Counted from the first letter of the stretch, positions 28,052 through 37,467 are shown. The stretch: DNA of 44,909 bases from Defluviicoccus sp. (GCA_028821395.1 JAPPGP010000260.1:1-44909); one strand, 5' to 3'. The notes: generated from the letters alone by a model not told the origin. Made by a program: numbers and translations.

Positions 28052-30151
28052 ATGAACGGCGGGCTTGGCAACGCGGGCTTTCCGCCGGGCAGCGCGTCCG
28101 GTCAGCGCGGGCGCTGGGTCCTCTGGCTGCCGGTCCTGCTCGGACTCGGTATCGCGATCTATTTCGCGCTGCCGGTCGAACCGGCGCATTGGACGATCGC
28201 GGTCTCGGCGGTCCTGATCGCTGCGGCCTGCGTGCTTCGGCGCAATGCCTTCGGTCCTGCCCTGATCGGTCTCGTCGCGCTCGCCGCCGGGTTCTCGCTT
28301 GCCCAGATCCGCGCGCTCGCGGTCGCCTCGCCGGTACTCGAACGACGCATCGGCCCGGTCGCCGTCAGCGGGACGGTAGAAGCCGTCTCGCTCGGGAAGC
28401 GCGGCGGGTGGCGTGTAACGATCGTCGAACCCCGGATCGCTCGCCTCGCTCGCGAAGCGACGCCGCGCCGCATTCGGATCGGCATTCGCGCCGCCCATCC
28501 CGCGCCCCAACCCGGCCGTCACCTGTCGGTGCGCGCGATTCTCCAGCCGCCGCTTGCCCCCTTGGTTCCCGGCGGGTTCGATTTCGCGCGACGGGCATGG
28601 TTTCTCGGCCTGGGCGCGGTCGGCTTTGCGGTCTCCCGACCGACGGTCGCTCCGGCACGGGATTCTCCCGGCTGGCGCATGCGCATCAACCGGCTGCGCC
28701 AGCGTATCACCCAGCGCATCGCGTCTGCCCTCCCCGGAGCGGAAGGGGCGGTGGCGGCCGCTCTGACCACCGGCGAACGCGGTGCCATCCCGGAACGGGT
28801 GCTGGTCGCGATGCGCGATGCGGGGCTGGCTCACCTGCTCGCGATCTCGGGGCTCCACTTCTCGCTGGTGGCGGCGCTCCTGTTCGGCGGCATGCGCGCG
28901 GGTCTCGCCGCCATCCCGGCCGTCGCGTTGAGATACCCGATCAAGAAATGGGCGGCGGCGGGCGCGTTCGCGGGCGCCCTGGTCTACCTCATGGTCTCGG
29001 GCGCCTCGATCCCCACCCAACGAGCCTTCCTCATGCTCTCCGCGGTGCTGCTGGCGGTGCTGCTGGACCGCGCGGCAATCTCGATGCGGCTCGTCGCGGC
29101 GGCCGCCGCGGTGGTCCTGGCGATCGCCCCGGAAAGCCTGCTGGGCGCGAGCTTTCAGATGTCTTTCGCGGCTGTGGTTGCCCTGGTGGCGGCCTACGAA
29201 TCGATTCGGGAATGGCTTGCCGGGCTGCGCGCGGATGCCGGGCCCCTGCGGCGCTTCGCCCTCTACGCGTTCGGTGTCGCCCTGACGACCCTGGTTGCCG
29301 GCCTCGCCACCGCTCCGTTCGCCGCCTATCACTTCAACCGGCTCGCGGCGTTCGGCGTGGTGGCGAACCTGCTCGCCGTGCCGATTACCGGGCTTTGGAT
29401 CATGCCCTGCGCCATCCTCGCCTTCCTGCTGATGCCGCTCGGCCTCGAGGGGCTCGCGCTTCAGCCCATGGGATGGGGGATAGCGGGCGTGATCGCCGTC
29501 GCCGAAACCGTCTCGTCCTGGCCGGCGGCGGTGCGTCTCGTTCCCGCTCTGCCGGTTGCATTCCTCGCACTGGTCGCCGCCGGCGGGCTCTGGCTCTGCC
29601 TGTGGCGCGGCCGCCTGCGGGCGTTCGGGCTGATCGGCATCGCGGCGGCGCTGCTGGTGGGCTGGCGCGAACGGCCCCCGGACATACTCGTCGGCCTGGA
29701 CCCGGACGCCTTCGCGGTGCGCATCGCGGACGGCGTCGCGGTCGCACCGGGGACGCGCCGCTTCACCCGCGAGTATTGGCTGAGAAACGCCGGGCAGGCG
29801 AAGGCCGCAGTGTGGCCCGGCAGGCGCGGCGCTGGCGATTCCGCTCTCGCCTGCGACGGGCTCGGATGCATGTTGCAGCGCCGCGGCACCTCTGTCGCCC
29901 TGGTTCTCGACCGCGCCGCCCTGGAGGAAGACTGCCACCGGGCGGCGCTGCTGATCGCCGCGGTACCGGTCCCGCGACGGAGATGCCGGGTACCGGATCG
30001 GCTGATCGACCTGTGGGAGCGTCGTCGCCAGGGCGCGCTTGCCATATGGCTCGAGCCCCACGGCCCGCGGATCCTGAGCGCGCGCGAGGTCCGGGGCGCG
30101 CGCCCCTGGACGGCTCAGTACCGGCGGAACAGGCAGACCATCCGACCCTGA
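28052..30151 (+). CDS. comEC: ComEC/Rec2-family competence membrane protein
   Basis: ComEC forms the inner-membrane channel for single-stranded DNA in natural transformation. The 699-residue protein has two or three N-terminal membrane helices, an OB-like DUF4131 domain (about 50-190), and the polytopic competence domain with the signature [18 protein letters not shown] near residue 260 and seven or more helices to about residue 535. The C-terminal 150 residues hold the region where a metallo-beta-lactamase domain sits in ComEC of Gram-positives, but no HxHxDH metal motif is visible. This part looks degenerate, as it seems to be in alphaproteobacterial relatives. The last 37 bp overlap the 3' end of lexA on the other strand. 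Confidence 0.92.
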   Translation: MNGGLGNAGFPPGSASGQRGRWVLWLPVLLGLGIAIYFALPVEPAHWTIAVSAVLIAAACVLRRNAFGPALIGLVALAAGFSLAQIRALAVASPVLERRIGPVAVSGTVEAVSLGKRGGWRVTIVEPRIARLAREATPRRIRIGIRAAHPAPQPGRHLSVRAILQPPLAPLVPGGFDFARRAWFLGLGAVGFAVSRPTVAPARDSPGWRMRINRLRQRITQRIASALPGAEGAVAAALTTGERGAIPERVLVAMRDAGLAHLLAISGLHFSLVAALLFGGMRAGLAAIPAVALRYPIKKWAAAGAFAGALVYLMVSGASIPTQRAFLMLSAVLLAVLLDRAAISMRLVAAAAAVVLAIAPESLLGASFQMSFAAVVALVAAYESIREWLAGLRADAGPLRRFALYAFGVALTTLVAGLATAPFAAYHFNRLAAFGVVANLLAVPITGLWIMPCAILAFLLMPLGLEGLALQPMGWGIAGVIAVAETVSSWPAAVRLVPALPVAFLALVAAGGLWLCLWRGRLRAFGLIGIAAALLVGWRERPPDILVGLDPDAFAVRIADGVAVAPGTRRFTREYWLRNAGQAKAAVWPGRRGAGDSALACDGLGCMLQRRGTSVALVLDRAALEEDCHRAALLIAAVPVPRRRCRVPDRLIDLWERRRQGALAIWLEPHGPRILSAREVRGARPWTAQYRRNRQTIRP

Positions 30152-30816
30152 ACCTTGACCTGGTCGGGGCCGAAGATGCGGGTCTCGTGGTTCGGGTTGG
30201 CGGGCTCCAGCGCTATCGAATCTCGGCGCCGCCGAAACCGTTTGAGGGTAACTTCCTCGTCGCCGACCAGGGCGACCACGATATTTCCGTTCTCGGCCGT
30301 GTCGCCGCGCCGGATCACCGCGACGTCGCCGTCGTGGATGCCGGCCTCGACCATCGAATCTCCCTCGACTTCGAGGGCGTAGTGCTCGCCCGCGCCGAGC
30401 AGGGATTGCGGCATCGCGAAGCTCTGCGTGTTGTCGCGCAGCGCCTCGATCGGAACGCCGGCGGCGATCCGTCCGTACAGCGGCAGCTCGACGAGCTGCT
30501 GGTCGTCGCCGCCGCTCGCGCCGCCGAGCTCGTGGGCGAAGTCGCCCTCGATGACCTTGGGCGCGAAGCTGGCGGCCCGCTTTGCCGCGCCCTCCGCCAT
30601 GGTCTCCGGCCGGCGCAGCACCTCAAGGGCGCGCGCGCGGTGGGGCAGGCGGCGGAGGAAGCCGCGCTCCTCAAGGGCGACGATCAGGCGATGGATGCCC
30701 GATTTGGACTTGAGGTTGAGCGCCTCCTTCATCTCGTCGAAGGAGGGCGATACCCCGTGCTGGCCGATGAACGTGTCGATATAGGCCAGCAGCTCGTATT
30801 GTTTGGGCGTCAGCAT
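30115..30816 (-). CDS. lexA: LexA repressor
   Basis: LexA represses SOS genes and cleaves itself when RecA filaments form on damaged DNA. The 233-residue protein has the N-terminal winged helix-turn-helix ([13 protein letters not shown] to about residue 65). A linker of about 45 residues follows, then the S24 protease domain. The self-cleavage site is A119-G120 in RIAAGVP, with catalytic S154 in EGDSMVEAG and K192 in EVTLKRF. The length matches alphaproteobacterial LexA (about 230-240), longer than the 202-residue E. coli protein. The promoter carries a GTTC-N7-GTTC box, so autoregulation is expected. It is the last gene of the minus-strand run but has its own promoter after moeA. Confidence 0.97.
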   Translation of the reverse strand: MLTPKQYELLAYIDTFIGQHGVSPSFDEMKEALNLKSKSGIHRLIVALEERGFLRRLPHRARALEVLRRPETMAEGAAKRAASFAPKVIEGDFAHELGGASGGDDQQLVELPLYGRIAAGVPIEALRDNTQSFAMPQSLLGAGEHYALEVEGDSMVEAGIHDGDVAVIRRGDTAENGNIVVALVGDEEVTLKRFRRRRDSIALEPANPNHETRIFGPDQVKVQGRMVCLFRRY

Positions 30817-30875
30817 GGGTCACCGTCCGGCTCGATCGCTACCAGATATGGAACGAAACATAAACATGCCTACAT

Positions 30876-30890
30876 GTTCTAGTAAAGTTC
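30876..30890 (+). promoter_or_regulatory. LexA-binding SOS box (GTTC-N7-GTTC)
   Basis: The sequence GTTCTAGTAAAGTTC is an exact direct repeat GTTC-N7-GTTC, the operator recognised by alphaproteobacterial LexA, unlike the CTGT-N8-ACAG palindrome of E. coli. It overlaps the predicted -10 of lexA, an ideal position for autorepression. A one-mismatch copy in the opposite orientation, GAAC-N7-AAAC, lies at 30851-30865 close to the predicted transcription start. Confidence 0.88.
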
Positions 30891-30904
30891 CAATCCCACG
30901 TCAA
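30876..30904 (-). promoter_or_regulatory. Promoter of lexA
   Basis: On the minus strand TTGACG (30899-30904) and TAGAAC (30876-30881) are separated by exactly 17 bp. The -35 hexamer matches consensus at five of six positions. Transcription would start near 30869, leaving a leader of about 53 bases before the lexA ATG. The LexA box occupies the -10 hexamer and part of the spacer. Confidence 0.7.
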
Positions 30905-30931
30905 CGATCCAGGGCGGTTGCCGATTCGTTT

Positions 30932-32152
30932 TCAGATTCGGACCATGCCGCCTGCAAGCCGCAGGATGCGGACGGGCTCGCCCCTGGCGGCCGACGGGGC
31001 GAAGGGCTCGCGGACGATCAGGCAGTCCGCCCGCGCCATGTTGGCGAACATGGAGCTGTCCTGGATGTCGAACGGCGTCGCCGTCAACCCGCCTTCGGCG
31101 TCCGACGCGAGCGAGGCGCGCAGATAGTCCTCCCGCTCGTCATTGGCGCGGAGACCGGCGCCGAGCCGCGCGGGCTCGCTTGCGTCTGGCGCCGCGGCGG
31201 CGGCCAGCATCGCCGACAGCGCGGGCTTGACGAAAATCATCGCGCAGACCATCGACGAGACCGGGTTGCCCGGCAGGCCGAGCAGCGGCGTGCCGTCCAG
31301 GGTTCCGAAGATCAACGGCTTTCCCGGGCGCATCGCTATGCGCCAGAAATCGACTTCCAGCCCGACCTCGCCGAGGACGCTCCTCACCAAATCGTGATCG
31401 CCCACCGATGCGCCGCCGGTGGTGAGCACCAGGTCGGCACCGCGCGCGCCCGCCGCCATCGTCTTCAGGGACTCGGCCGAATCCGGCGCAATCCCGAGAT
31501 CGATCGGGTCCGCGCCGAGGGCGGCAACGAACCCGGCCAGCGCCAGCGCGTTGGAGCTCACGATCTGGTCGCGCCCGACCGGCTCTCCGGGCATGACGAT
31601 CTCGTCGCCGGTAGCCAGGATCGCCACCCGGGGCTTGCGGCGGACCTTGAGCCAGGGCAGGTTCATCCCCGCCGCCAGCCCGACATCGCGCGCCGTCAAG
31701 GTTCGGCCCGCCTCGAGCAGCACGTCGCCTTCCGAAAAATCCAGCCCGGCGGGGCGGACGAAGCGTCCCTTTGGGGCCTCGCCGTCGACGACCTCGACGC
31801 GGCAATCGCCGGCATCCCTGGTGTTTTCCTGGACGACGATGGCATCGGCACCCTCGGGCACCGGCGCGCCGGTGAAGATGCGCACCGCTTCCCCGGGACC
31901 GACGCTGCCCTCGAAGGCGCGCCCGGCCGGGGCGTAGCCGATCACGGAGAGATGGGCGGGGAGGGTCCGAACGTCCTCCGCCCGGACCGCGTAGCCGTCC
32001 ATCGCCGAGACGGCGAGAGGCGGCTGGGTACGCCGGGCCGCCACGTCCTCGGCCAATACCCGTCCGAGCGCCGCGCCGAGCCCGACCTGCTCGGCCGGCA
32101 TCGGCCGGAGCGCCGCCAAGATGCGGCCGCGCGCTTCGCCAACGGAGATCAT
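30932..32152 (-). CDS. moeA: Molybdopterin molybdenumtransferase
   Basis: MoeA inserts molybdenum into adenylylated molybdopterin, the last common step of molybdenum cofactor synthesis. The 406-residue protein shows the [11 protein letters not shown] segment near residue 55, ILATGDEIV near residue 185, the [12 protein letters not shown] motif near residue 250 and [13 protein letters not shown] near residue 305. These line the active site and the MogA-like domain. The ATG at 32152 overlaps the moaC stop by 4 bp (ATGA); the frame stays open upstream but there it only crosses moaC. lexA begins 115 bp further along this strand. Confidence 0.95.
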   Translation of the reverse strand: MISVGEARGRILAALRPMPAEQVGLGAALGRVLAEDVAARRTQPPLAVSAMDGYAVRAEDVRTLPAHLSVIGYAPAGRAFEGSVGPGEAVRIFTGAPVPEGADAIVVQENTRDAGDCRVEVVDGEAPKGRFVRPAGLDFSEGDVLLEAGRTLTARDVGLAAGMNLPWLKVRRKPRVAILATGDEIVMPGEPVGRDQIVSSNALALAGFVAALGADPIDLGIAPDSAESLKTMAAGARGADLVLTTGGASVGDHDLVRSVLGEVGLEVDFWRIAMRPGKPLIFGTLDGTPLLGLPGNPVSSMVCAMIFVKPALSAMLAAAAAPDASEPARLGAGLRANDEREDYLRASLASDAEGGLTATPFDIQDSSMFANMARADCLIVREPFAPSAARGEPVRILRLAGGMVRI

Positions 32153-32628
32153 TCCGCGGCTTCGAAGGTGCCGGACCGGCCGCCCGCCTTGCGGACCAGC
32201 CGGATATCGCCGATCGTCATCGCCCGGTCCACGGCCTTGCACATGTCGTAGACGGTCAGCGCCGCCACACTGACCGCCGTAAGCGCCTCCATCTCCACCC
32301 CGGTGCGTCCGGCGAGCCGGCAGGTGGCCTCGATCTCGACTGCGGAGCGCTTCTCGTCGCAGCGCAGGTCCACGTCGATCGCAGTCAGCGCCAGCGGGTG
32401 GCAGAGCGGGATGAGTTCGGACGTCCGCTTCGCCGCCATGATCCCGGCGAGGCGGGCGACGCTCAGCACGTCGCCCTTGGCGACGCTGCCGGCGGCGATC
32501 CTGTGCAGCGTGTCGGGCGCCATCGAGACCGAGCCCCTTGCGGTCGCCACGCGTCGGGTGACGTCCTTGTCGGAGACGTCGACCATGACCGCCTTGCCCT
32601 CGGCGTCGATATGGCTGAATTCAGCCAT
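32149..32628 (-). CDS. moaC: Cyclic pyranopterin monophosphate synthase MoaC
   Basis: MoaC, acting with MoaA, rearranges GTP-derived 3',8-cH2GTP to cyclic pyranopterin monophosphate in molybdenum cofactor synthesis. The 159-residue length is typical. Signatures are [18 protein letters not shown] at the start, [15 protein letters not shown] in the active site, and the [22 protein letters not shown] block with the catalytic region near residues 110-135. Its partner moaA is not in this window. It lies 4 bp after trpC and overlaps moeA by 4 bp, forming a continuous trpD-trpC-moaC-moeA transcript. Confidence 0.96.
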   Translation of the reverse strand: MAEFSHIDAEGKAVMVDVSDKDVTRRVATARGSVSMAPDTLHRIAAGSVAKGDVLSVARLAGIMAAKRTSELIPLCHPLALTAIDVDLRCDEKRSAVEIEATCRLAGRTGVEMEALTAVSVAALTVYDMCKAVDRAMTIGDIRLVRKAGGRSGTFEAAE

Positions 32629-32632
32629 CCCG

Positions 32633-33433
32633 TCAGGCCGCCTTGCGGCGCAGCAGTGCCGCGGTTGCGGCGCGGACGTCGGGCTGGCTCATCAGCGCCT
32701 CGCCGATCAGAAAGCTGGTCACCCCGACGGCCTCCAAGGAGGCGAGGTCGTCCGGGCTGGAGAGGCCGCTCTCTCCCACCACCAGCCGGTCGCGGGGCAC
32801 CAGCGGGGCCAGCCTGCGCGTGGTCGCGATGTCGGTCTCCAGCGTCTTGAGGTTGCGGTTGTTGATGCCGATCGGCCCGGCGCCGATCAGGAGGGCGCGT
32901 TCCAGCTCGGGCTCGTCGTGCACCTCGATCAGAACGTCCATCGCGAGCTCCCCGGCCAGCGCCGCAAGCTCTCCGGCAAGCCCATCTTCCAGCGCCGCCA
33001 TGATCAGCAAAACGCAGTCCGCGCCGATCGCGCGCGCCTCGGCGATCTGGTAGGGATCGAGCATGAAATCCTTGCGCAGCACCGGCAGCCCGACCGCCGC
33101 GCGGGCCGCAGACAGGTGCACGTCGTCGCCCTGGAAATAGGGCGGATCGGTTAGCACCGACAGGCAGGTCGCGCCTCCGGCCTCGTAGTCGCGGGCGAGG
33201 TTGGCCGGATCGAAATCATTGCGAATCAGGCCCTTGCTAGGCGATGCTCGCTTGATTTCCGCGATCAGCCCGTAGTCTCCCCGCGCGCGCGCGTTGCGGA
33301 GCCGGGCCGCGAATCCGCGCGGCGGCGCGGCCGCTCCGGCGTCGTCGAGCACGGCGCCCAGCGACCGGCGCCGTTTGCAGGCGGAGACGTGCTCCCGCTT
33401 GACCCCGCAGATCTCCTGCAGCACGTCGCTCAT
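32633..33433 (-). CDS. trpC: Indole-3-glycerol phosphate synthase
   Basis: TrpC closes the indole ring from carboxyphenylaminodeoxyribulose phosphate in tryptophan synthesis. The 266-residue TIM-barrel protein is monofunctional, with no fused TrpF. It carries [15 protein letters not shown] near residue 58 with the catalytic lysine, [15 protein letters not shown] near residue 115, and VGESGLSS near residue 220. The ATG at 33433 overlaps the trpD stop by 4 bp. The reading frame stays open upstream into trpD, but that stretch has no similarity to any domain. moaC begins 4 bp after the stop. Confidence 0.97.
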   Translation of the reverse strand: MSDVLQEICGVKREHVSACKRRRSLGAVLDDAGAAAPPRGFAARLRNARARGDYGLIAEIKRASPSKGLIRNDFDPANLARDYEAGGATCLSVLTDPPYFQGDDVHLSAARAAVGLPVLRKDFMLDPYQIAEARAIGADCVLLIMAALEDGLAGELAALAGELAMDVLIEVHDEPELERALLIGAGPIGINNRNLKTLETDIATTRRLAPLVPRDRLVVGESGLSSPDDLASLEAVGVTSFLIGEALMSQPDVRAATAALLRRKAA

Positions 33434-34470
33434 CGGGGTTCGTCGCCCAGGTTCGAGATCTCGACCATCCGGGCGAGCGCATTGCGCGCCTTTCCCTGGT
33501 CGATCGAGCGTGCCGCCAGCGCCGCGCCCTCGGCCAGGTCCGCGGCCACCCCGGCCACCACCAGCGAACCCGCCGCCGTCATGATGGCGCTGTCGCGATA
33601 GGTGCCGGGTTCGCCGTCGAGCAGGGCGCGGAGCCGCTCCGCGTTGTAGGTCCCGGTGCCGCCCTTGAGATCCTCGATCCGGCCTTCGGCGAGGCCGGCA
33701 TCGGCTGCGGTGACGGTGAAGCTCTGCACCGCGCCATCCGACCATTCGGCCACCGTCGTTTCCCCGGCGGAGGTGAGCTCGTCGAGCCCGCCTGCGCCGT
33801 GTACCACCCAAGCCCGCTCGGAGCCCAGGCGCCCCAGCACCTCGGCCAGCGGTTCGACCCACTCTCCCGCGAACACGCCGACCAGCAGCCGGCGCACGAA
33901 AGCCGGGTTGGACAGCGGGCCGAGCAGGTTGAAGATGGTGCGTACCGCGAGCTCCACCCTGGGCCCGGCGACGTGCCGGGTCGCGCTGTGATGCCGCGGC
34001 GCCATCATGAAACCGATCCCGGCCTCGCGGATGGATTTCTCGATCAGCGGGAAGGCGGCGTCGATATTGACCCCGAGCGCGGTCAAAACGTCCGCCGCGC
34101 CGGCCCTCGACGACAGCGCACGATTGCCGTGCTTGGCGACCGGTATGCCGCAGCCGGCCACCACCAGCGCGGCGGCGGTGGATATGTTGAGCGTGCCCGC
34201 GCCGTCGCCGCCGGTGCCGACGACGTCGACCGCATTGTCCGGCGCGCCGATCCGCGCCGCCTTCGCGCGCATGGTCCGTGCCGCGCCGGCGATCTCGTCC
34301 ACCGTCTCGCCGCGCAGCCTGAGGGCCATCAGGAACGCGCCGATCTGGGCCGGCGTGGCGTTGCCCGTCATGATGGTGTCGAACGCGCGCTCGGCCTCCC
34401 CCTCGCTGAGGCGATGCCCGTCCGCAACCCGGCCCAATACGCTCTTGAAAGCGTCGAAATCTTCACTCAT
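33430..34470 (-). CDS. trpD: Anthranilate phosphoribosyltransferase
   Basis: TrpD transfers phosphoribose from PRPP to anthranilate, the second committed tryptophan step. The 346-residue protein has the VGTGGDGAGTLNIST diphosphate-binding loop near residue 82 and VAKHGNRALSSRAGAAD near residue 107, the hallmarks of this family. The C-terminal domain follows with VVHGAGGLDEL near residue 225. No trpE or trpG precedes it: the upstream neighbour is ppiD, 108 bp away. The start ATG at 34470 gives the standard N-terminus, although I see no strong Shine-Dalgarno sequence. Confidence 0.96.
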   Translation of the reverse strand: MSEDFDAFKSVLGRVADGHRLSEGEAERAFDTIMTGNATPAQIGAFLMALRLRGETVDEIAGAARTMRAKAARIGAPDNAVDVVGTGGDGAGTLNISTAAALVVAGCGIPVAKHGNRALSSRAGAADVLTALGVNIDAAFPLIEKSIREAGIGFMMAPRHHSATRHVAGPRVELAVRTIFNLLGPLSNPAFVRRLLVGVFAGEWVEPLAEVLGRLGSERAWVVHGAGGLDELTSAGETTVAEWSDGAVQSFTVTAADAGLAEGRIEDLKGGTGTYNAERLRALLDGEPGTYRDSAIMTAAGSLVVAGVAADLAEGAALAARSIDQGKARNALARMVEISNLGDEPR

Positions 34471-34500
34471 GGCTACGAATTGGTCCCAAAAAAGACAAAA

Positions 34501-34529
34501 ATAATAATGTTTTGACGGCCTGATCTAAA
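34501..34529 (-). promoter_or_regulatory. Possible trpD promoter in an AT-rich gap
   Basis: The 108-bp gap 34471-34578 between ppiD and trpD is markedly AT-rich against its surroundings. On the minus strand it offers TTTAGA (34524-34529), a 17-bp spacer and TATTAT (34501-34506), the latter one mismatch from the -10 consensus. Transcription would begin about 24 bases before the trpD ATG. I see no terminator hairpin and no tryptophan-rich leader peptide in the gap. Confidence 0.35.
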
Positions 34530-34578
34530 GCACCGTTTCAATTCTGTCCGACCTCGCACACCGCGCATTGGGGCGGGC

Positions 34579-36483
34579 TCAAGGCCGGATCGCGCCCTCG
34601 TCGAACAGCCGCTGGAGGGCGCCCGAATTCACCGTGACCGAATAGACCCCGCGCAATGCATCGGTGTACTGAGCGAGGAGATCCGATGCCATCGCGCCCC
34701 TTACCTGCTCGCGGATCCCGTCGAGCCCGTCCTTGTCGGCGGACGGATTCGCCGGTTCGATCCGGTGCAGCACCGCTACCGCGAACCCCTTATCCGTCGG
34801 GCCCAGGAACGCCTCGCCCTGCCTGGCCTCGAACAACGGCGTCGCGAGCGAGGTTGGGAGCGGCGTGTCGCCGCCCTGGTCGAAACGCGTAAAGGGGGAG
34901 GAGGTCTTCGCCGCGAGCCGCATTTCCCGGGCCGCGGTATCGAAGCTGCGTCCGGCCTTGACCTCGCCCAGCAGCTTGTCCGCGCGCTCTTTGGCCGCGG
35001 CGTTGAGGCGGTCGAGCCGCCAGGCGGCGGCGACCCTCTCGCGGACCCGGTCGAACGGTTCGAGCGCCGGCGGGACCACCCTGTCGACCCGGAGCAGGAA
35101 ATAGCCGCCTTCCGCGGTGTCGATCAGGTCGCTCGTCTGGCCGTTGCCGGTCTCGAAGGCCGCCTCCAGGAACCGCCGCAGCGTCAGCAGACCGTCCTCG
35201 GGATCGCCGTCGACCGACCGTCCGCTACGCTCCACTTCACGCAGCTTGAGCAGCTTGGCATTGACCTGGCCCGCCGCCTCTTCCAGCGAAGCGCCGCCCG
35301 CCAGCGTGTCCTCGACCTGGTTCGCCAGCTTTACCAGCGCGTCGACCGCCTGTTCGCGGGCAAGGTCTTCGCGGATCTTCTTCCGGACTTCGGCGAATTC
35401 GGGGGTTCGACCCGGTTCGATCCCCTCCACCAGCAGAATGTGCCAGCCGAGCGGCGAACGGACCGGCTGGCTCGGGATGTTCGCTTGCAGCGCGAACGCC
35501 GCATCGGCGATCTCCTGCGGCAGCTCCGCCCTGGTGAGCGAGCCGAGCGAGACCGCATCCCGATCCATCCCGGCGACCGCGACGGCGACATCGGAGATGT
35601 CGCGCCCGCTCCTCAGCGCATCGATCGCGCGCTTCGCCGTGGCCTCCTCGGCGACGACGATCTGGGAGATGCGTCGACGCTCCGGAACCGACAGCTGTTC
35701 GAGGCGGTGCTCGTACTCGGCGCGCAACTCCTCTTCCGCGGGCTCGATCTCGGCCGCGACATCCGCCGGGTTGAGGTGAAGGGCGGTCAGGTCGCGCCGC
35801 TCCGGCGCGGTGAACGCGGCGGCGTTCTCCTTGTGGAAATCGGTGAGCACGCTGTCGCCGGGCGCGGACAGGGTGCTCTCCGGCGGCCGGGCGATCTCGA
35901 CGAAGCGCGCGATCCGCTTGTCGTTGCGGTAGTGGTAGAGCGACCTGACCAGCGGATCGGGCGCGGTGCTGGCGCCGCGCAGAACGCCGGTCAAATGCGA
36001 CATCTTGATCTGCTGGCGCACATCCTCGACGTAGCGCTGTTCGGGGATGCCGAGCCGGTTGAGCGCGCTCTCGAAGAGCATGCGGTCGAAGCTGCCGTCG
36101 GGGCCATGGAAAGCCGGCTCCGCGTGCAAATGGCGCACCACCTGGTCGTCGCCCACGATGACGCCGCTGTCCTCCGCATAGAGGTCCAGCAGACGTTGCG
36201 AGATCAGCCCCTCGACCGTGTTCTCCGCGACGCCGAGGTCGCGCGCCTGCTCCGAATCGAAATCGGCGCCGAACGTCGCGCGCAGTCGCTCGACTTCGCG
36301 GCGGAAGGCGGCACCGAACTCGTTGGCGGTGATCTTGCTGTCGCCGACCTCCGCCACGTCGGTGGGAAGCCCGGTCGCCCGGATCATGTCCTCGACGCCC
36401 CAGGCGGCGAAGCTGATGATCAGCAGCACGGCAAGGACCCGCACCACCCAGGTGGCGGCCTTGTTCTTCATCGCCTGAAGCAT
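34579..36483 (-). CDS. ppiD: Membrane-anchored peptidyl-prolyl cis-trans isomerase (PpiD/SurA N-terminal type)
   Basis: PpiD-type proteins are inner-membrane-anchored periplasmic chaperones that assist newly exported proteins at the Sec translocon. The 634-residue protein has a short cytoplasmic start, one membrane helix (about residues 11-30, ending FAAWG), a SurA-like N-terminal chaperone domain (about 35-185) and one parvulin domain (about 255-350). The parvulin domain includes RRISQIVV and the PLGWHILLVEGI end. The long C-terminal part resembles the second, non-catalytic parvulin-like region of PpiD. I prefer the ATG at 36483 (MLQAMKN) over the one at 36471 by family resemblance. It is divergent from tpiA. 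Confidence 0.9.
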   Translation of the reverse strand: MLQAMKNKAATWVVRVLAVLLIISFAAWGVEDMIRATGLPTDVAEVGDSKITANEFGAAFRREVERLRATFGADFDSEQARDLGVAENTVEGLISQRLLDLYAEDSGVIVGDDQVVRHLHAEPAFHGPDGSFDRMLFESALNRLGIPEQRYVEDVRQQIKMSHLTGVLRGASTAPDPLVRSLYHYRNDKRIARFVEIARPPESTLSAPGDSVLTDFHKENAAAFTAPERRDLTALHLNPADVAAEIEPAEEELRAEYEHRLEQLSVPERRRISQIVVAEEATAKRAIDALRSGRDISDVAVAVAGMDRDAVSLGSLTRAELPQEIADAAFALQANIPSQPVRSPLGWHILLVEGIEPGRTPEFAEVRKKIREDLAREQAVDALVKLANQVEDTLAGGASLEEAAGQVNAKLLKLREVERSGRSVDGDPEDGLLTLRRFLEAAFETGNGQTSDLIDTAEGGYFLLRVDRVVPPALEPFDRVRERVAAAWRLDRLNAAAKERADKLLGEVKAGRSFDTAAREMRLAAKTSSPFTRFDQGGDTPLPTSLATPLFEARQGEAFLGPTDKGFAVAVLHRIEPANPSADKDGLDGIREQVRGAMASDLLAQYTDALRGVYSVTVNSGALQRLFDEGAIRP

Positions 36484-36535
36484 GGTGCCGGTTCCCGGTT
36501 CGGTCGGCCGCGCCGACGGATGGACCACGCGGCTA

Positions 36536-36564
36536 TATCTATTGGCTGCGGGATCGGATCGCAA
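36536..36564 (-). promoter_or_regulatory. Probable promoter of ppiD
   Basis: Within the 167-bp divergent gap to tpiA, the minus strand carries TTGCGA (36559-36564), a 17-bp spacer and TAGATA (36536-36541), about 53 bases before the ppiD start. The -35 hexamer is identical to that proposed for rpsB. For tpiA on the plus strand I see only a weak candidate, TACAAG at 36609-36614 with TTTCCC 18 bp upstream. Confidence 0.4.
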
Positions 36565-36650
36565 CCGCCGACGCGCCCGTCCGGTTTCCCGGCCCGGCGC
36601 CGGTGTGCTACAAGTCCGACCCGTCCCGACCGCCTCGCAAACTGCGCTCC

Positions 36651-37406
36651 ATGACCGATTCCCTCCGCCCGCTGGTTGCGGGGAACTGGAAGATGAACGG
36701 CTCGCGCGCGATGACGCGCGACCTGCTTGTATCGCTCGGCGCCGCGCTGGACGGTGCGGGCGGCGCGCCCTGCGAGATCGTCGTCTGCCCGCCCGCCCCC
36801 TATCTCGCGGATGCCGCGAGGGCGCTCGCGTCGATTCCCGGGATCGCGCTCGGCGCGCAGGATTGCCACGCGGCGGCCTCGGGCGCCCACACCGGCGATA
36901 TCGCCGCGGGGATGCTCGCCGATCTCGGCTGCCTGTATACGATCGTCGGGCATTCGGAACGGCGCGGCGACCACGGAGAAGCCAGCGCAACGGTCAAGGC
37001 CAAGGCGGCGGCGGCGATCGCGGCGGGGCTCGGCGCCATCGTCTGCGTCGGCGAGACCGGCGCCGACCGCGCGGCCGGAAGGACGGAAGCGGTGGTGAGC
37101 GAGCAGCTCGATGGCTCGCTGCCCGACGGCGCCGGCGCCGAAAGCTGCGTGATCGCATACGAGCCCGTCTGGGCCATCGGAACCGGCCAAACCCCGACCC
37201 CGGCGGAGATCGGTGAGGTCCACGCCTCTATCCGGGCGCGGCTGGACCGGCACCTCGCCTGTGGTGTGCGCATTCTCTACGGCGGCTCGGTCAAGCCGGA
37301 AAACGCCGCCGCGATACTGGCGATCGCCCATGTCGGCGGCGCCCTGGTAGGCGGGGCGAGCCTCGACGCCGACGCTTTCTGGTCGATATGTCGATCATGT
37401 CCATAG
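36651..37406 (+). CDS. tpiA: Triosephosphate isomerase
   Basis: TIM interconverts dihydroxyacetone phosphate and glyceraldehyde 3-phosphate. The 251-residue TIM barrel has all catalytic residues: K14 in GNWKMNG, H101 in GHSERR, and E171 in AYEPVWAIGTGQTP. The phosphate-binding GGSVKPEN loop is near residue 212. The ATG at 36651 begins the conserved N-terminus; codons further upstream lie in the divergent promoter region. It is followed by secG after 61 bp, the usual alphaproteobacterial order. Confidence 0.97.
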   Translation: MTDSLRPLVAGNWKMNGSRAMTRDLLVSLGAALDGAGGAPCEIVVCPPAPYLADAARALASIPGIALGAQDCHAAASGAHTGDIAAGMLADLGCLYTIVGHSERRGDHGEASATVKAKAAAAIAAGLGAIVCVGETGADRAAGRTEAVVSEQLDGSLPDGAGAESCVIAYEPVWAIGTGQTPTPAEIGEVHASIRARLDRHLACGVRILYGGSVKPENAAAILAIAHVGGALVGGASLDADAFWSICRSCP

Positions 37407-37467
37407 AATTTCCGGCTCAATGGCGCTACATCATTGCCGGCGCTGACCGCAGGAAGGCCTGCCCGAC

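Noticed and set aside
27904..30882. An open frame of about 992 codons on the plus strand across gltX, comEC and lexA
   Set aside because: It crosses three well-supported genes in a non-coding frame and is dominated by Arg, Gly and Pro.
32633..33862. A possible trpD-trpC fusion, because the trpC frame is open 430 bp upstream
   Set aside because: The upstream part translates trpD out of frame and has no TrpD or other domain; trpC has a good ATG overlapping the trpD stop.
34471..34578. A tryptophan leader-peptide attenuator before trpD
   Set aside because: There are no tandem Trp codons in a short open frame and no terminator/antiterminator stem pair in the gap.
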